From: Bacteroides sp.
GTDB lineage: Bacteria; Bacteroidota; Bacteroidia; Bacteroidales; Muribaculaceae
Length of the DNA stretch: 58,765 bases
Direction of reading: 5' to 3'
NCBI GenBank assembly: GCA_014802335.1
Contig: JAAVCL010000007.1
Span: 80,150 to 138,914, forward strand
The notes under the pieces were generated by a model. It did not search any database. It was not told the origin of the DNA and saw nothing but the letters and a program-made list of their open reading frames with translations. A program made the position numbers and the translations under genes. This document shows, in pieces, positions 43,560 to 53,463 of the stretch (the stretch's first letter is position 1; each line of letters begins with the position of its first letter).

Positions 43560-44876
43560 TTATTTCTCGCGCATGAATATCTGAATCGGAGTTCCGTGGA
43601 AATCCCATTTCTCCCTAATCTTATTCTCAAGGAAACGCCGGTAGGGTTCCTTTACCCATTGAGGCAGGTTACAGAAGAATACGAACGTGGGAATTATCGC
43701 CTCTTTCAGCATTGTGACATATTTGATTTTTACAAATTTGCCCTTATTGCTTGGCGGGGGAGTCACGGCAATTTGCTCGAGCATGTAAGTGTTAAGCTGA
43801 GAAGTGGGGATGACGCGGCGACGGTTGTTGTAGACCTCTATTGCCGTTTCAAGCACTTTGAAAATGCGCTGCTTTGTAAGAGCCGATGTGAAAATGATAG
43901 GGAAGTCTGTGAATGGTGCAAAACGGCTCCTGATTGCCTCTTCATATCTTTTCTGAGCTGTTACGGATTTGTCTTCCACCAGGTCCCATTTATTAACACA
44001 TACCACCAGGCCCTTTTTGTTACGCTGAATCAAGCTGAAAATATTTGCATCCTGCCCCTCGATTCCTCTTGTTGCGTCGATCATAAGAATACACACATCG
44101 GAAGCCTCGATGGCACGTATCGAGCGGATAACACTGTAATATTCGATATCCTCGTTTACTTTCTGCTTCTTGCGGATACCCGCCGTGTCGACAAGGTAAA
44201 AGTCGAAGCCGAATTTATTGTAACGATGATAGATTGAATCGCGTGTGGTTCCGGCAATGTCTGTCACGATGTGGCGTTCCTCGCCTATGAAAGCATTGAT
44301 AAGCGATGATTTTCCGGCATTCGGACGCCCCACAATGGCAAACTTGGCCACATTCTCCTCAGGCTTGTCATCATCATCTTTTTCGGGCATATCTTTTACA
44401 ATCTCGTCGAGCAGATCGCCGGTGCCCGACCCGTTGGCCGATGACACTTCGATAGGATCTCCCAGACCGAAAGAATAAAATTCCGAGGAATTGAAATGGG
44501 CGTCTCCAACATCTTCTTTATTGGCCACAACAATCACCGGCTTTTTTGAACGGCGAAGTATCTGAGCCACCTTGTCATCAAGGTCGGTAACCCCCGTGGT
44601 GGAATCGACAACGAAGAGAATCACATCAGCCTCTTCAATAGCGATTTCAACCTGTTTGTTTATCTCCTCTTCAAAAACATCATCTGAATTTACCACCCAA
44701 CCGCCGGTATCGACGATTGAGAATTCCTGACCGTTCCAGTCTACTTTACCATACTGGCGGTCGCGAGTGGTGCCGGCAGTATTGTCTACTATGGCACTTC
44801 TTGTCTGCGTCAAGCGGTTGAACAACGTCGATTTCCCGACATTGGGCCGCCCTACTATTGCTATTAATTTGCTCAT
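43560..44876 (-). CDS. der: Ribosome-assembly GTPase Der
   Basis: 438-residue double-domain GTPase needed for 50S subunit maturation. First G domain: [14 protein letters not shown] and DTGGW, NKED. Second G domain: [21 protein letters not shown] and NKWD. A C-terminal KH-like domain (about 350-435) follows. An acidic linker ([11 protein letters not shown]) joins the G domains, longer than in E. coli. The MITE-B copy ends 10 bases before its start codon; upstream of that lies era on the same strand, giving an era-MITE-der arrangement. Confidence 0.97.
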   Translation of the reverse strand: MSKLIAIVGRPNVGKSTLFNRLTQTRSAIVDNTAGTTRDRQYGKVDWNGQEFSIVDTGGWVVNSDDVFEEEINKQVEIAIEEADVILFVVDSTTGVTDLDDKVAQILRRSKKPVIVVANKEDVGDAHFNSSEFYSFGLGDPIEVSSANGSGTGDLLDEIVKDMPEKDDDDKPEENVAKFAIVGRPNAGKSSLINAFIGEERHIVTDIAGTTRDSIYHRYNKFGFDFYLVDTAGIRKKQKVNEDIEYYSVIRSIRAIEASDVCILMIDATRGIEGQDANIFSLIQRNKKGLVVCVNKWDLVEDKSVTAQKRYEEAIRSRFAPFTDFPIIFTSALTKQRIFKVLETAIEVYNNRRRVIPTSQLNTYMLEQIAVTPPPSNKGKFVKIKYVTMLKEAIIPTFVFFCNLPQWVKEPYRRFLENKIREKWDFHGTPIQIFMREK

Positions 44877-44886
44877 TATATTTTTT

Positions 44887-45053
44887 TAAGTATGTGTTCG
44901 AAATTATTTATCGTATTGAGTTATGAAGTATGTGGATGAAATTTTGGATTCGGCTGAAGGCGCTATGGGGTTCCATAGCAACAGAAGCCGAATTCTAAAG
45001 TTCGCCTCATAATTTATGAGGCAATGCATTAAATAATTTCGAACACATACTTA
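44887..45053 (-). mobile_element. MITE type B, copy 2 (between era and der)
   Basis: 167-bp homologue of 25521-25689, here on the minus strand, i.e. in the same orientation relative to transcription of the flanking operon as the first copy. Ends are TAAGTATGTGTTCGAAATTA-type repeats (24 bp perfect). The A-T pair in TTAGAAA of copy 1 is a C-G pair in TTCGAAA here, changed on both arms. Internal hairpins (GCCTCATAA.., CTATGG..CCATAG) are kept. Confidence 0.88.
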
Positions 45054-45103
45054 TGTATCTCTTAATAGAGTTTGATTATAGAGTTTGAAGTCGGTTTAAC
45101 TTT

Positions 45104-46108
45104 TTATTCGCGATAACCGAACTCCCGAAGTTTATTCTCGCGGTTTCTCCAATCTTTTTCTACTTTGACAAAGAGTTCAAGATATACTTTCTTTCCGAAG
45201 AATTTTTCGATATCTTCACGCGAGGATATTCCGACTTTCTTGATTTTTTCTCCACCTTTTCCGATGATTATACCCTTTTGGGAGTCTCGCTCCACATATA
45301 TGACGGCCATAATATGGATCGCACCCTCTTTTTCATCGAATTTTTCAACGATAACTTCAGTGCTGTAAGGTATTTCCTTATCATACATCAACAGAAGTTT
45401 CTCGCGGATTATTTCAGTTACGAAGAAACGTGCAGGTTTATCTGTAAGAGCGTCCTTACCAAAGAACGGTGCTGAGACAGGGAGAAGTTCAACAATTCGG
45501 TTTTTCAGATTCTCCACATTGAAATGTTCGAGCGCACTGGTGGGGAATATTTCTGCCTTGGGAAGACGTTCGTGCCATTTGTCGACAATAGCATTAAGAT
45601 CATCTTGATTCTTCACAAGGTCAATCTTATTTATCACAAGCAGAACAGGGATATTCTCTTTGGCCACTCTGTCCAGAAAGTCTTTATTTTTTTCAGGCTC
45701 TTCCACCACATCCGTAACATAGATAAGCACATCAGCGTCTGTCAAAGCACCTTCGGAAAACTCAAGCATTGATTCCTGAAGTTTATACTTAGGTTTGAGC
45801 ACGCCGGGAGTGTCGGAATATACAATCTGATATTCCGGAGTGTTGACTATACCCATTATACGGTGACGTGTGGTCTGGGCTTTTTGGGTTATAATGGAGA
45901 TCCGCTCGCCCACAAGGTCATTCATAAGAGTTGACTTGCCGACGTTCGGGTTGCCTACTATATTTACAAATCCGGCTTTATGGCCTTCCTTGATTTCTTG
46001 ATCCGCTCCCGAAGGAATGGCTGCCGATTTGGTATTTACTTCTATTTCATTGCTGCCGGAGTTGCCATTTGTCATTGTTTCTGCAGCGTCCAATTCATTC
46101 TCTTTCAT
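45104..46108 (-). CDS. era: Ribosome-assembly GTPase Era
   Basis: 334 residues: KH-domain GTPase that binds the 3' end of 16S rRNA in 30S maturation. G domain: [16 protein letters not shown] (about residue 52), DTPGVLKP, NKIDLV. KH domain: IMAVIYVERDSQKGIIIGKGGEKIKKVG. The N-terminal 45 residues before the G domain are non-conserved, so a later start is possible, but no other good ATG lies close. Followed by der across the MITE. A hairpin separates it from fabH. Confidence 0.96.
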   Translation of the reverse strand: MKENELDAAETMTNGNSGSNEIEVNTKSAAIPSGADQEIKEGHKAGFVNIVGNPNVGKSTLMNDLVGERISIITQKAQTTRHRIMGIVNTPEYQIVYSDTPGVLKPKYKLQESMLEFSEGALTDADVLIYVTDVVEEPEKNKDFLDRVAKENIPVLLVINKIDLVKNQDDLNAIVDKWHERLPKAEIFPTSALEHFNVENLKNRIVELLPVSAPFFGKDALTDKPARFFVTEIIREKLLLMYDKEIPYSTEVIVEKFDEKEGAIHIMAVIYVERDSQKGIIIGKGGEKIKKVGISSREDIEKFFGKKVYLELFVKVEKDWRNRENKLREFGYRE

Positions 46109-46238
46109 AATATCATAATTAAGGGTTGTATAGAATCAACCCTTTCAACCCCCGAATAGTTCATAAAGCGCCTTATCTAAATGGTGAAAAGCACTGCGGG
46201 CAGACTGATATCGCTAACATATATATCGATGAAATACG

Positions 46239-46280
46239 TATTCCTCCGTTTCCAGACATTTTGCTGAAAACGGAGGAATA
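46239..46280. terminator. Hairpin between fabH and era
   Basis: TATTCCTCCGTTT (46239-46251) and AAACGGAGGAATA (46268-46280) form a 13-bp stem. There is no clear T-run, so termination is only partly supported. Confidence 0.55.
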
Positions 46281-46348
46281 TGATGATTAAATCTGAAACC
46301 GCGGTTTAGACTGTTGAGACGGGAATAGGGGAGTATATTGAAAGGAGA

Positions 46349-47341
46349 TCATTTTGGATCGATCGACCATATCAAATACATCGCACCCCATGTAAATCCG
46401 GCTCCGAAGGCAGTCATGATAATCTTATCGCCCTTTTTAAGCTTATTTTTGTATTCGTCAAGACACAAAGGGATTGATGCTGCCGAGGTGTTACCGTAGT
46501 GCTGGATATTGACCAGGGTCTTTTCCTGAGGAATTCGGATACGGCCGCCAACAGCCTCAATGATACGCAAATTAGCCTGATGAGGCACGAACCAGTCAAT
46601 GTCGTCGACCGACAGGTCATTACGCTTCATCACAGATTGTGAAGAAGTGAGCATATCTGTCACCGCGTTCTTATAAACAACACGGCCCTCCTGATAAATA
46701 TAGTGTTCGCGAGCATCAACAGTTTCGTGAGAAGCCGGACGAGCCGAGCCACCGGCCTTCATAAGGAGATTGTTAAGACCGGAACCGTCAATGTGGAATT
46801 CACCGTCGATAACACCGGTTCCGTCCTCGGTTGGCTCAACGAGCACAGCAGCAGCTGCGTCACCGAAAAGGGGACATGTGGCACGATCCTGATAATCTGT
46901 CATGCTCGACATTTTTTCGGCTGCCACTACAATTATTTTCTTGTAAAGGCCTGACTGTATATAACCGCGCGCATCTTGCATAGTAACCAGAAATCCGGCA
47001 CAAGCAGCCTGCACATCGTATGCGTATGCATTCGGAAGCCCCACTCCATAAGCTATTACGGATGCCGTGGAGGGGAAACGGTAGTCGGGATTTGATGTAG
47101 CGCAGATGAGCAGATCAATTTCCTCTTTTGGAGTTCCGGTTTCAGCGAGAAGTTTCTCGACGGCCTTGATTCCAAGATAACTTGATCCCTTCGACTCATC
47201 TTTGAGTATGCGCCGTTCTTTAATACCGACGCGGGTAGTGATCCATTCATCGTTGGTATCTACCATCTTCGATAGCATTTCATTATCGAGGATATCGTCG
47301 GGCACAAAGGAGGCGATACCGCTTATCTTAGCATTAGCCAT
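46349..47341 (-). CDS. fabH: Beta-ketoacyl-ACP synthase III
   Basis: 330 residues from the ATG at 47341 (MANAKISGIASFVPDDILDN); a start three codons upstream is also open. It starts fatty-acid synthesis by condensing acetyl-CoA with malonyl-ACP. The catalytic Cys lies in DVQAACAGFLVTM (about residue 112), His in WFVPHQANLRIIEA and Asn in HYGNTSAASIPLCL. Downstream of rpmF and DUF177, the order common in bacteria (often yceD-rpmF-plsX-fabH), but plsX is missing here. Confidence 0.96.
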   Translation of the reverse strand: MANAKISGIASFVPDDILDNEMLSKMVDTNDEWITTRVGIKERRILKDESKGSSYLGIKAVEKLLAETGTPKEEIDLLICATSNPDYRFPSTASVIAYGVGLPNAYAYDVQAACAGFLVTMQDARGYIQSGLYKKIIVVAAEKMSSMTDYQDRATCPLFGDAAAAVLVEPTEDGTGVIDGEFHIDGSGLNNLLMKAGGSARPASHETVDAREHYIYQEGRVVYKNAVTDMLTSSQSVMKRNDLSVDDIDWFVPHQANLRIIEAVGGRIRIPQEKTLVNIQHYGNTSAASIPLCLDEYKNKLKKGDKIIMTAFGAGFTWGAMYLIWSIDPK

Positions 47342-47419
47342 AATCTTCAATAATTAAAAAGCAACCGCGTGAACGGTGCATCGTTGGTGTGTGGGTATAA
47401 AGCAAAAGACGCATACCCC

Positions 47420-47467
47420 GGAGTCTGAGGGCCGGGGGCGTCATCTGCCCTATGTCGGCCGGACTCC
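47420..47467 (-). promoter_or_regulatory. GC-rich hairpin between rpmF and fabH
   Basis: GGAGTC (47420-47425) pairs with GACTCC (47462-47467), with more G/C-rich pairing inside. It may attenuate transcription or set mRNA ends between the two genes. Confidence 0.35.
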
Positions 47468-47506
47468 CGGCGTATTCACTCCGAGAGAACCGGTTCGGAC
47501 ATTTTA

Positions 47507-47680
47507 TTATTTGTTAATCACCTGACGGCCGCGGTAGTAACCACATTCACCGCATACAGTGTGATAAAGATGCCACGCTCCACAGTTCGGGCAAAGTGCC
47601 AGTGTGGGGATGAGTGCTTTGTCGTGAGTGCGACGTTTCGCGGTGCGGGTGTGCGATTGTCTGCGTTTGGGATGTGCCAT
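47507..47680 (-). CDS. rpmF: Ribosomal protein bL32
   Basis: 57-residue ribosomal protein. It starts MAHPKRRQSHTRTAKRRTHD and has the zinc-type knuckle CPNCGAWHLYHTVCGECGYY (four cysteines), so this is the zinc-binding form. The stop is TAATAA at 47504-47509. It lies 33 nt after the DUF177 gene. Confidence 0.96.
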   Translation of the reverse strand: MAHPKRRQSHTRTAKRRTHDKALIPTLALCPNCGAWHLYHTVCGECGYYRGRQVINK

Positions 47681-47713
47681 TTTCTTTTTCTATTTTAAAA
47701 GTTATTTTTTTAT

Positions 47714-48202
47714 TTATTCTTCGTCGCTTTCGTCAGAGGCTTCATTATTGTGTCGGCGAAGCACTTCCGACATCTCGATGTTACATTCTCCTTCCGGATG
47801 AACGCATCGGAGCGGGATTGTCAGCAAGAGTGTGTCATATATCAGTGGTGATACATCAAATCCGGTCATTCCGTAGGGGATTATGATCAGATCGTCTGAG
47901 GAAGTATCGTCATATTCCTCACCATACTTCAACTTGACATCATAATCAACACCGACAGGAATAGACACCGGGTCAAGACAACGATCGCACGGAGCGGAAA
48001 GCTCGCCATCGCAGGCGAACTCAAGCTCATAACTTTCATGATGCCTGCGCACCACCAGATGCACATCAACATCACAATCGAGCACATCAGAATTTTCTCG
48101 GCTTGCGAAAAAATCCTTACCTATCCGGAAGTCATATTCATAGTCCCGGTTCTCCTGAAGCTGAAGCAGGTCGATTGTGTATTCGTTGTGTTTTGTCGAC
48201 AT
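47714..48202 (-). CDS. DUF177 (YceD-like) protein
   Basis: 162 residues. The family signature is the central cysteine pair DGELSAPCDRCLDPVSIPV; the C-terminal half has IIPYGMTGFDVSPLIYDTLLLTIP and a CxxxxxxC segment (RCVHPEGEC). DUF177/YceD proteins are linked to 23S rRNA accumulation and usually precede rpmF, as here. The tail is acidic (EASDESDEE). Confidence 0.9.
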   Translation of the reverse strand: MSTKHNEYTIDLLQLQENRDYEYDFRIGKDFFASRENSDVLDCDVDVHLVVRRHHESYELEFACDGELSAPCDRCLDPVSIPVGVDYDVKLKYGEEYDDTSSDDLIIIPYGMTGFDVSPLIYDTLLLTIPLRCVHPEGECNIEMSEVLRRHNNEASDESDEE

Positions 48203-48243
48203 TGATTGTCTGTTTGCTTTGGTATACTTGTTTATTTATTCTG

Positions 48244-48315
48244 TACCTCCGAGGGGAATCGAACCCCTATCTAAAGTTTAGGAAACTTCTATTCTATCCG
48301 TTGAACTACAGAGGC
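48244..48315 (-). tRNA. tRNA-Arg (anticodon CCU)
   Basis: 72 nt without encoded CCA. Acceptor GCCTCTG/CGGAGGT with discriminator A, D arm GTTCAACGGATAGAAT, anticodon stem GAAGT/ACTTT around TTCCTAA (anticodon CCT), and T arm AGGGGTTCGATTCCCCT. It is 41 nt upstream of the DUF177 gene on the same strand and may be co-transcribed. Confidence 0.94.
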
Positions 48316-48526
48316 TCTGCTTCTCTTTTTTGTCCGTTACAGGACACACCGCTAAGCGCGCCCCGATTGTCGGGACCCTGCAACGAGTGTGCAAAATTAG
48401 CTAAAACTATTGAAATAAACAAAAAATCCGCTGGTTAGCCCTCTTTTTTTAACTCATTTTTACCCTTTGATTACTTTTCTTTTTGTTATACACCCTCTCT
48501 TTTCAATGTTTTCACACGGTTTTACA

Positions 48527-48557
48527 TTTGTCAATCGGGCGATTTTGGTTATATTTG
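48527..48557 (+). promoter_or_regulatory. Promoter of the glycosyltransferase gene
   Basis: TTTG at 48527-48530, 19 bases, then TATATTTG (TAnnTTTG) at 48550-48557; the start codon is at 48584. Confidence 0.7.
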
Positions 48558-48583
48558 CAATTGAATCATTACAGCTAACCCCC

Positions 48584-49540
48584 ATGAAAACCTTGAAACT
48601 TGCCATTGTGGCACCATGTTATAACGAAGAAGATATGCTCCCGCTGTCGGCCCCTCGCCTTATTGATCTGATGGAGAGTCTGAAAGCCGACGGACGCATT
48701 GCGCACGATAGCTTTCTGCTTTTCGTAAATGATGGAAGTCGCGACCGCACATGGCAGATTATCGAGGAGTTGCATCAAAAAAATCCAATGTGCCACGGCC
48801 TTGATCTTTCCCGTAACGTAGGACACCAAAATGCCATAATGGCCGGAATGCAGACGGCCGTGGAAGGCTCCGACCGCGCCGATGGAGTAATAACTATCGA
48901 TGTGGACTTACAGGATCCTTTGGAATGTATTCCGCAGATGATTGATGATTATTACAAGGGATTCGATGTGGTGTATGGCGTCAGGTCTTCAAGAGAATCT
49001 GATTCTTTCCTGAAACGTTTCACTGCTGAATCTTTTTATAAACTTCAAGCCACTCTCGGTCTGAAAACCATATATAATCATGCCGATTTCAGATTTATGA
49101 CTCGCAGAGTTGTGCTTGAACTTGAAAAATATGAGGAGCGTAATCTTTATCTGAGGGGGATAATTCCAATGATTGGTTTCCCCTCGACAACTGTTAATGA
49201 AGTCAGAGCCGAACGAGAAGCCGGCACCACCAAGTATACCCTTCGCAAAATGTTGCGGCTGGCTTTCGACGGAATCACTTCATTCTCAATTACTCCGATA
49301 TATTTTATCCTCGGACTTGGAGCAAGTTTTATTTTAATTGCCCTTTGCATAGCGATCTATGTCACAGTGTCTCTGCTGAAGGGTTCGGTTGTGCCCGGGT
49401 GGTCGTCGCTGATGCTGAGTATTTGGCTTGTTGGCGGCATCATAATGATTTCAGTCGGGCTGGTGGGTCTTTATGTGGGTAAAGTTTATATTGAAACCAA
49501 ACACCGCCCCCGTTATCATATAAACCGCCGCCTTGGCTAA
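48584..49540 (+). CDS. Membrane family-2 glycosyltransferase (polyprenyl-phosphate type)
   Basis: 318 residues from the ATG at 48584 (MKTLKLAIVAPCYNEEDMLP), chosen because a promoter lies just upstream and the conserved GT-A fold starts there. Catalytic motifs are FVNDGSRDRT and TIDVDLQDPLE (DxD-like). Two C-terminal membrane helices (about 235-265 and 270-300) resemble GtrB/DPM1-type transferases that load sugars on undecaprenyl phosphate. The acceptor sugar is unknown. It stands alone on the plus strand, between the tRNA-Arg gene and prfB. Confidence 0.9.
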   Translation: MKTLKLAIVAPCYNEEDMLPLSAPRLIDLMESLKADGRIAHDSFLLFVNDGSRDRTWQIIEELHQKNPMCHGLDLSRNVGHQNAIMAGMQTAVEGSDRADGVITIDVDLQDPLECIPQMIDDYYKGFDVVYGVRSSRESDSFLKRFTAESFYKLQATLGLKTIYNHADFRFMTRRVVLELEKYEERNLYLRGIIPMIGFPSTTVNEVRAEREAGTTKYTLRKMLRLAFDGITSFSITPIYFILGLGASFILIALCIAIYVTVSLLKGSVVPGWSSLMLSIWLVGGIIMISVGLVGLYVGKVYIETKHRPRYHINRRLG

Positions 49541-50350
49541 CTCTCCTAATCGCCCACATCCAGTATCTGTTATCAGTATCCGGATCTGTACTACTGTAAT
49601 AGAAAGAACCATAATAGCTTCGAAACCGGCAAGAAGCCGGCAAAAAGATTTTTTGAACTTGAAGCCTGACTTCGGGCCTGACTTACTTAATACTAAAGAT
49701 TGACTTTAAGATAATCCTAAATAATGCTAAACTTAAAGGCGCGGAATTTCACAATTCCACGCCTTTTGCTCTTGCATTAATTATATGTGTAATTTGGATT
49801 ACATCAGCTAACTGTTTGTTTTTGGGTTTGAAAACATTTGTGTTTTCAAACCCAAATGTACATCATTTATCCTTTTAATCAATCAGTATGGTTTCTGACC
49901 GGGAATCGATCTTCACAGATAAATCAGCGGCCTATTTCGTGTGTTTATTCGCTTGTTCAATTTCCTTGGAAAGCAATCCCCCGATTGCAGGATGATAAGT
50001 TAGGTCATGATTGAGATTGTTTGGAAAACGCAGATGTTGAATGGTTGGCAATGCAACCGGGGGGATGTGATTTCCGATGCAAAGTTCGTATATTTTTTAC
50101 GTCATTGCAAGACTATCAAACAAAAATCAAAATATTTTAAAGTATCATCTTATTTATTATTAGATAATTAATAAAATTATTTATAACTAAAAATCAAAAT
50201 CAAAAACAACATTTACAGTCTTAATTTAACAATTACCGACCGCGTAATTAGCCGTAAATCTACGTGAAATGTTAAAACACCGGATGTGCCGCGGGGCGCA
50301 TCCGGTGTTCATTGTTGTGGTAGATAAACTTGGGGGAGTCTGGGAATGTA
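49541..50350. other. Intergenic region with three hairpins
   Basis: Three hairpins are visible: near 49736-49767 (the glycosyltransferase terminator, an AATT-centred stem ending in GCCTTTT), 49821-49856 (perfect 16-bp stem, half TTTGGGTTTGAAAACA) and 50276-50309 (AACACCGGATG / CATCCGGTGTT, terminator of prfB). A start-less minus-strand open frame 49933-50096 could be a gene remnant. Otherwise nothing is recognised. Confidence 0.7.
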
Positions 50351-51457
50351 TTATTCGCTGAACTCCATCAGGTATGCCTTGATGAAGTCATCGATTTCTC
50401 CATCCATCACGCTGTTTACATCTGAAGTCTGATGATTCGTTCTGTGGTCTTTTACACGACGGTCGTCGAATACATAACTCCGGATCTGACTTCCCCATTC
50501 AATTTTCTTTTTGCCGGCTTCCACTTTTGCCTGTTCCTCCATTCGGTGTCTAAGCTCTTTTTCATAAAGAATAGACTTGAGTTGCCTCATGGCATTTTCC
50601 TTATTTTTAGGCTGGTCGCGGGTCTCAGTATTTTCTATGAGAATTTCTTCTTCTTCTCCTGTGTAAGGATCTTTGAACTGATAACGGAGGCGGACACCCG
50701 ATTCCACTTTATTCACGTTCTGACCGCCGGCACCACCCGAGCGGAATGTATCCCAGGAAACGCGTGCATTCTCTATCTGGATATCTATCGTGTCGTCAAC
50801 AAGAGGAGTCACAAAAACCGATGCAAATGAGGTCATGCGCTTTCCTTGAGCATTATACGGACTTACACGTACAAGGCGGTGCACACCGTTTTCCGATTTC
50901 AAGAATCCGTAAGCGTAATCTCCTTCAATATTTATTGTCACCGATTTAATTCCGGCTTCATCTCCGTCCAATATCTGAGCAATCGAGGTTTTATATCCAT
51001 GTCTTTCGGCATATCTCAGATATAGACGCATCAGCATCGAAGCCCAGTCCTGAGATTCCGTACCGCCTGCTCCGGAGTTGATCTTAAGAACGACTCCGAG
51101 TTTATCTTCTTCCCTGCGCAACATGTTGCGTAATTCCAGATTCTCCACTTTTTTTATAAGTGCCTCATACTGGTCGTCAATCTCTTGCTCAGTTACGAGT
51201 TCATCTTTCAGGAATTCCAGACCGAGACGAAGTTCTTCGAGCTGTTTTTCAACTTCGTTGTATGAATCTATCCAGAAATGAATTCCTTTTATTTTTCGCA
51301 TCTGGGCTTCCGCCTTCTCGCGGTCGTCCCAGAAATCGGAAACATGCGTGCGAAGTTCTTCCTCCTCTACTTCAATTTTCTTTGAGTCTATATCAAGATA
51401 ACGTTTCAGATCGGAAACGCGTGTCTCGATATTTTTGAATTGATCGGTGGTTATCAT
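50351..51457 (-). CDS. prfB: Peptide chain release factor 2
   Basis: 368 residues. Reads UGA/UAA stop codons and triggers peptide release. The catalytic GGQ loop is GGAGGQNVNKVES, and the stop-recognition tripeptide position reads SPY in VRVSPYNAQGKRM, where E. coli has SPF. The gene is uninterrupted: at the place of the common programmed +1 frameshift (TAT CTT TGA C in E. coli) it reads TAT CTT GAT ATA, so no frameshift is needed. Start ATG at 51457. Confidence 0.96.
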   Translation of the reverse strand: MITTDQFKNIETRVSDLKRYLDIDSKKIEVEEEELRTHVSDFWDDREKAEAQMRKIKGIHFWIDSYNEVEKQLEELRLGLEFLKDELVTEQEIDDQYEALIKKVENLELRNMLRREEDKLGVVLKINSGAGGTESQDWASMLMRLYLRYAERHGYKTSIAQILDGDEAGIKSVTINIEGDYAYGFLKSENGVHRLVRVSPYNAQGKRMTSFASVFVTPLVDDTIDIQIENARVSWDTFRSGGAGGQNVNKVESGVRLRYQFKDPYTGEEEEILIENTETRDQPKNKENAMRQLKSILYEKELRHRMEEQAKVEAGKKKIEWGSQIRSYVFDDRRVKDHRTNHQTSDVNSVMDGEIDDFIKAYLMEFSE

Positions 51458-51550
51458 GATTTATAATTATCGAAAGTTTCTTAGTTACTATTATTAAAGT
51501 TGGAGATGATCTCAGCCGATACCGTCAGGTGACGGCTGTCAATGCCGGGT

Positions 51551-53371
51551 TTAAGTATCAGCATACATTTTCTCGATGATATCAGCATAATTACGGGCCA
51601 CAATCGGTCGACGCACCTTCATGGTATTTGTCACCTCTCCGTTCATTATTGAGAAATGATTGGGAAGCAACGTTATGCGCTTGATTTTTTCGTAGGAAGC
51701 AATATCTTTCTGATAGGTTTCGATTTGCTTCATAATAAATTCGATCACCTGAGGATTCTTCATGAGCTTCACCGTGTCGTCGATAGGAATGCCTTTACTT
51801 TGAGCCCAGGCACGAAGTTGCGAAAGATTAGGCACGACAAGTGCGGTAACAAATTTCCTTTGGTCGCCAATCACAGCCACTTCATCGATATATTTGTTTT
51901 CGGCAAGTCGACTCTCCATCATCTGCGGAGCTATATATTTTCCATTTGATGTTTTGAAGAGATCTTTCACTCTTTCTGTAAGGACTATTGCCCCGTCGTC
52001 GGTTATATAGCCGGCATCGCCGGTGCGGAAGTATCCGTCTTCGGTAAAAGCACTCTGATTGGCATCAGGGTTGTTATAATATCCGGGAGTGACAGTCGGG
52101 CCTTTTACAAGGATTTCGCCATTCGAGTCTATTTTGACTTTTATGCCCGGCAACGGTTTCCCGACGGTTCCTATCTCATATCCGACTTTAGGGAAGCATG
52201 ACACGGTGGCGGTTGTTTCCGACAATCCGTAGCCAATTATTATATCAATTCCCATTGCTATGAAGAATTCACAAATCTTTCCTGAAAGAGGGGCTCCGGC
52301 AGTGGGATAAAAATTAGGATCGGGAATCCCGACAGCTTTCTTCATACGCGAGAAAAGCAGGCGATCCCATAACTTATATTCTTTTTCAATTCTCCAGGGC
52401 ACCTTCCGGCCGGTGCGTCGATATTTCAGATTTCGTGCTTTTCCAATTCGCAACGCGCGGGCCACCATAAGTCGCTGCATGCGAGTCATCTCTTCTAACT
52501 TTTCGCGCACTCCGGCATATACTTTTTCCCAAAATCGTGGCACGCAACACATTAAGTTGGGATGCACATCGTGAATAGTATCGGAAATGACACGCGGATC
52601 ATAATTTACAGCAATAGCAATTCCGGTTGATAAGCAGAAAAAGCACCATGCCTTTTCGAGGATATGAGACATTGGGAGGAATGCCATTGAAATATCCGTG
52701 TCGCGTATGGAAGAGGAGAGTAATTTTTTATGCTCGCTTATGGTGGCATCATAATTCGAGTGAGTTATAACCACACCCTTCGGTTCTCCCGTAGTGCCCG
52801 ATGTGTAGATAAGTGTGGCCATATCTTCGGGCAAACCGCGCTGCATCCTTTGGTTAACAGTCTCTTCCACCTCATCCGGAACCTCCATGCCGAGACGCAC
52901 AAAGTCATCCCAGAAAATAGACACGGTGTCATCGTCAAACAACTCAAGACCGTCGTTCTTGAAAATAACTATCTTTTTTATTTCAGGATTGCTTTTCCAA
53001 TGGTTGTAGGCCATGGGATACTGATGCTTATCGCCGACAAACAAAACTTTTGCGCCGCCGTCGCGCACGATATAGTCGAACTGCGATTGAACACTGCTTG
53101 AATAAATTGGTATGCAAGCGATTCGGTTGCGAAACGCTCCGAATTCGGTGATAAGTATCTGGGGCGTATTGGGCGAACAGATAGCTATGGTGTCTTTTTC
53201 CAGCAGCCCCATAGCACATAAAGCCCTTGCGGCCACTTTTACTTGAGATGCAAATTCGCTCCAGGTGGTCGACATCCAATCTCCATCTTTGCGCCAACAG
53301 AATCTATAAGCCTCATGATCGGGCTTCTTTGCACCTGTGATATCTATTATTTCGACTAAACGATTTGCCAT
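51551..53371 (-). CDS. Long-chain acyl-CoA synthetase (AMP-forming)
   Basis: 606 residues of the ANL superfamily. AMP-binding motifs: LIYTSGTTGEPKGVVITH (P-loop-like A3) and IGYGLSETTATVSC, then FRTGDAGYITDDGAIVLTER and the C-terminal lysine segment NGKYIAPQ. It belongs to the long-chain-fatty-acid/FadD15-like group. Acyl substrates could be fatty acids or, given its neighbours, steroid or bile-acid side chains. It lies 92 nt after the SDR gene; co-transcription is plausible, with an inverted repeat (AGTATTcaaggtttAATACTT, about 53429-53450) between. Confidence 0.92.
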   Translation of the reverse strand: MANRLVEIIDITGAKKPDHEAYRFCWRKDGDWMSTTWSEFASQVKVAARALCAMGLLEKDTIAICSPNTPQILITEFGAFRNRIACIPIYSSSVQSQFDYIVRDGGAKVLFVGDKHQYPMAYNHWKSNPEIKKIVIFKNDGLELFDDDTVSIFWDDFVRLGMEVPDEVEETVNQRMQRGLPEDMATLIYTSGTTGEPKGVVITHSNYDATISEHKKLLSSSIRDTDISMAFLPMSHILEKAWCFFCLSTGIAIAVNYDPRVISDTIHDVHPNLMCCVPRFWEKVYAGVREKLEEMTRMQRLMVARALRIGKARNLKYRRTGRKVPWRIEKEYKLWDRLLFSRMKKAVGIPDPNFYPTAGAPLSGKICEFFIAMGIDIIIGYGLSETTATVSCFPKVGYEIGTVGKPLPGIKVKIDSNGEILVKGPTVTPGYYNNPDANQSAFTEDGYFRTGDAGYITDDGAIVLTERVKDLFKTSNGKYIAPQMMESRLAENKYIDEVAVIGDQRKFVTALVVPNLSQLRAWAQSKGIPIDDTVKLMKNPQVIEFIMKQIETYQKDIASYEKIKRITLLPNHFSIMNGEVTNTMKVRRPIVARNYADIIEKMYADT

Positions 53372-53463
53372 AATGAATGTGCATCTTTTGGAGTTATTAC
53401 AACCTTAGTATAATTTCGATAATCAAGTATTCAAGGTTTAATACTTACTTATAATTAAACGTT

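Noticed and set aside
49933..50096. Minus-strand open frame ending PAIGGLLSKEIEQANKHTK
   Set aside because: It looks somewhat coding but has no ATG, GTG or plausible start and is only about 54 codons; it could be a remnant or chance.
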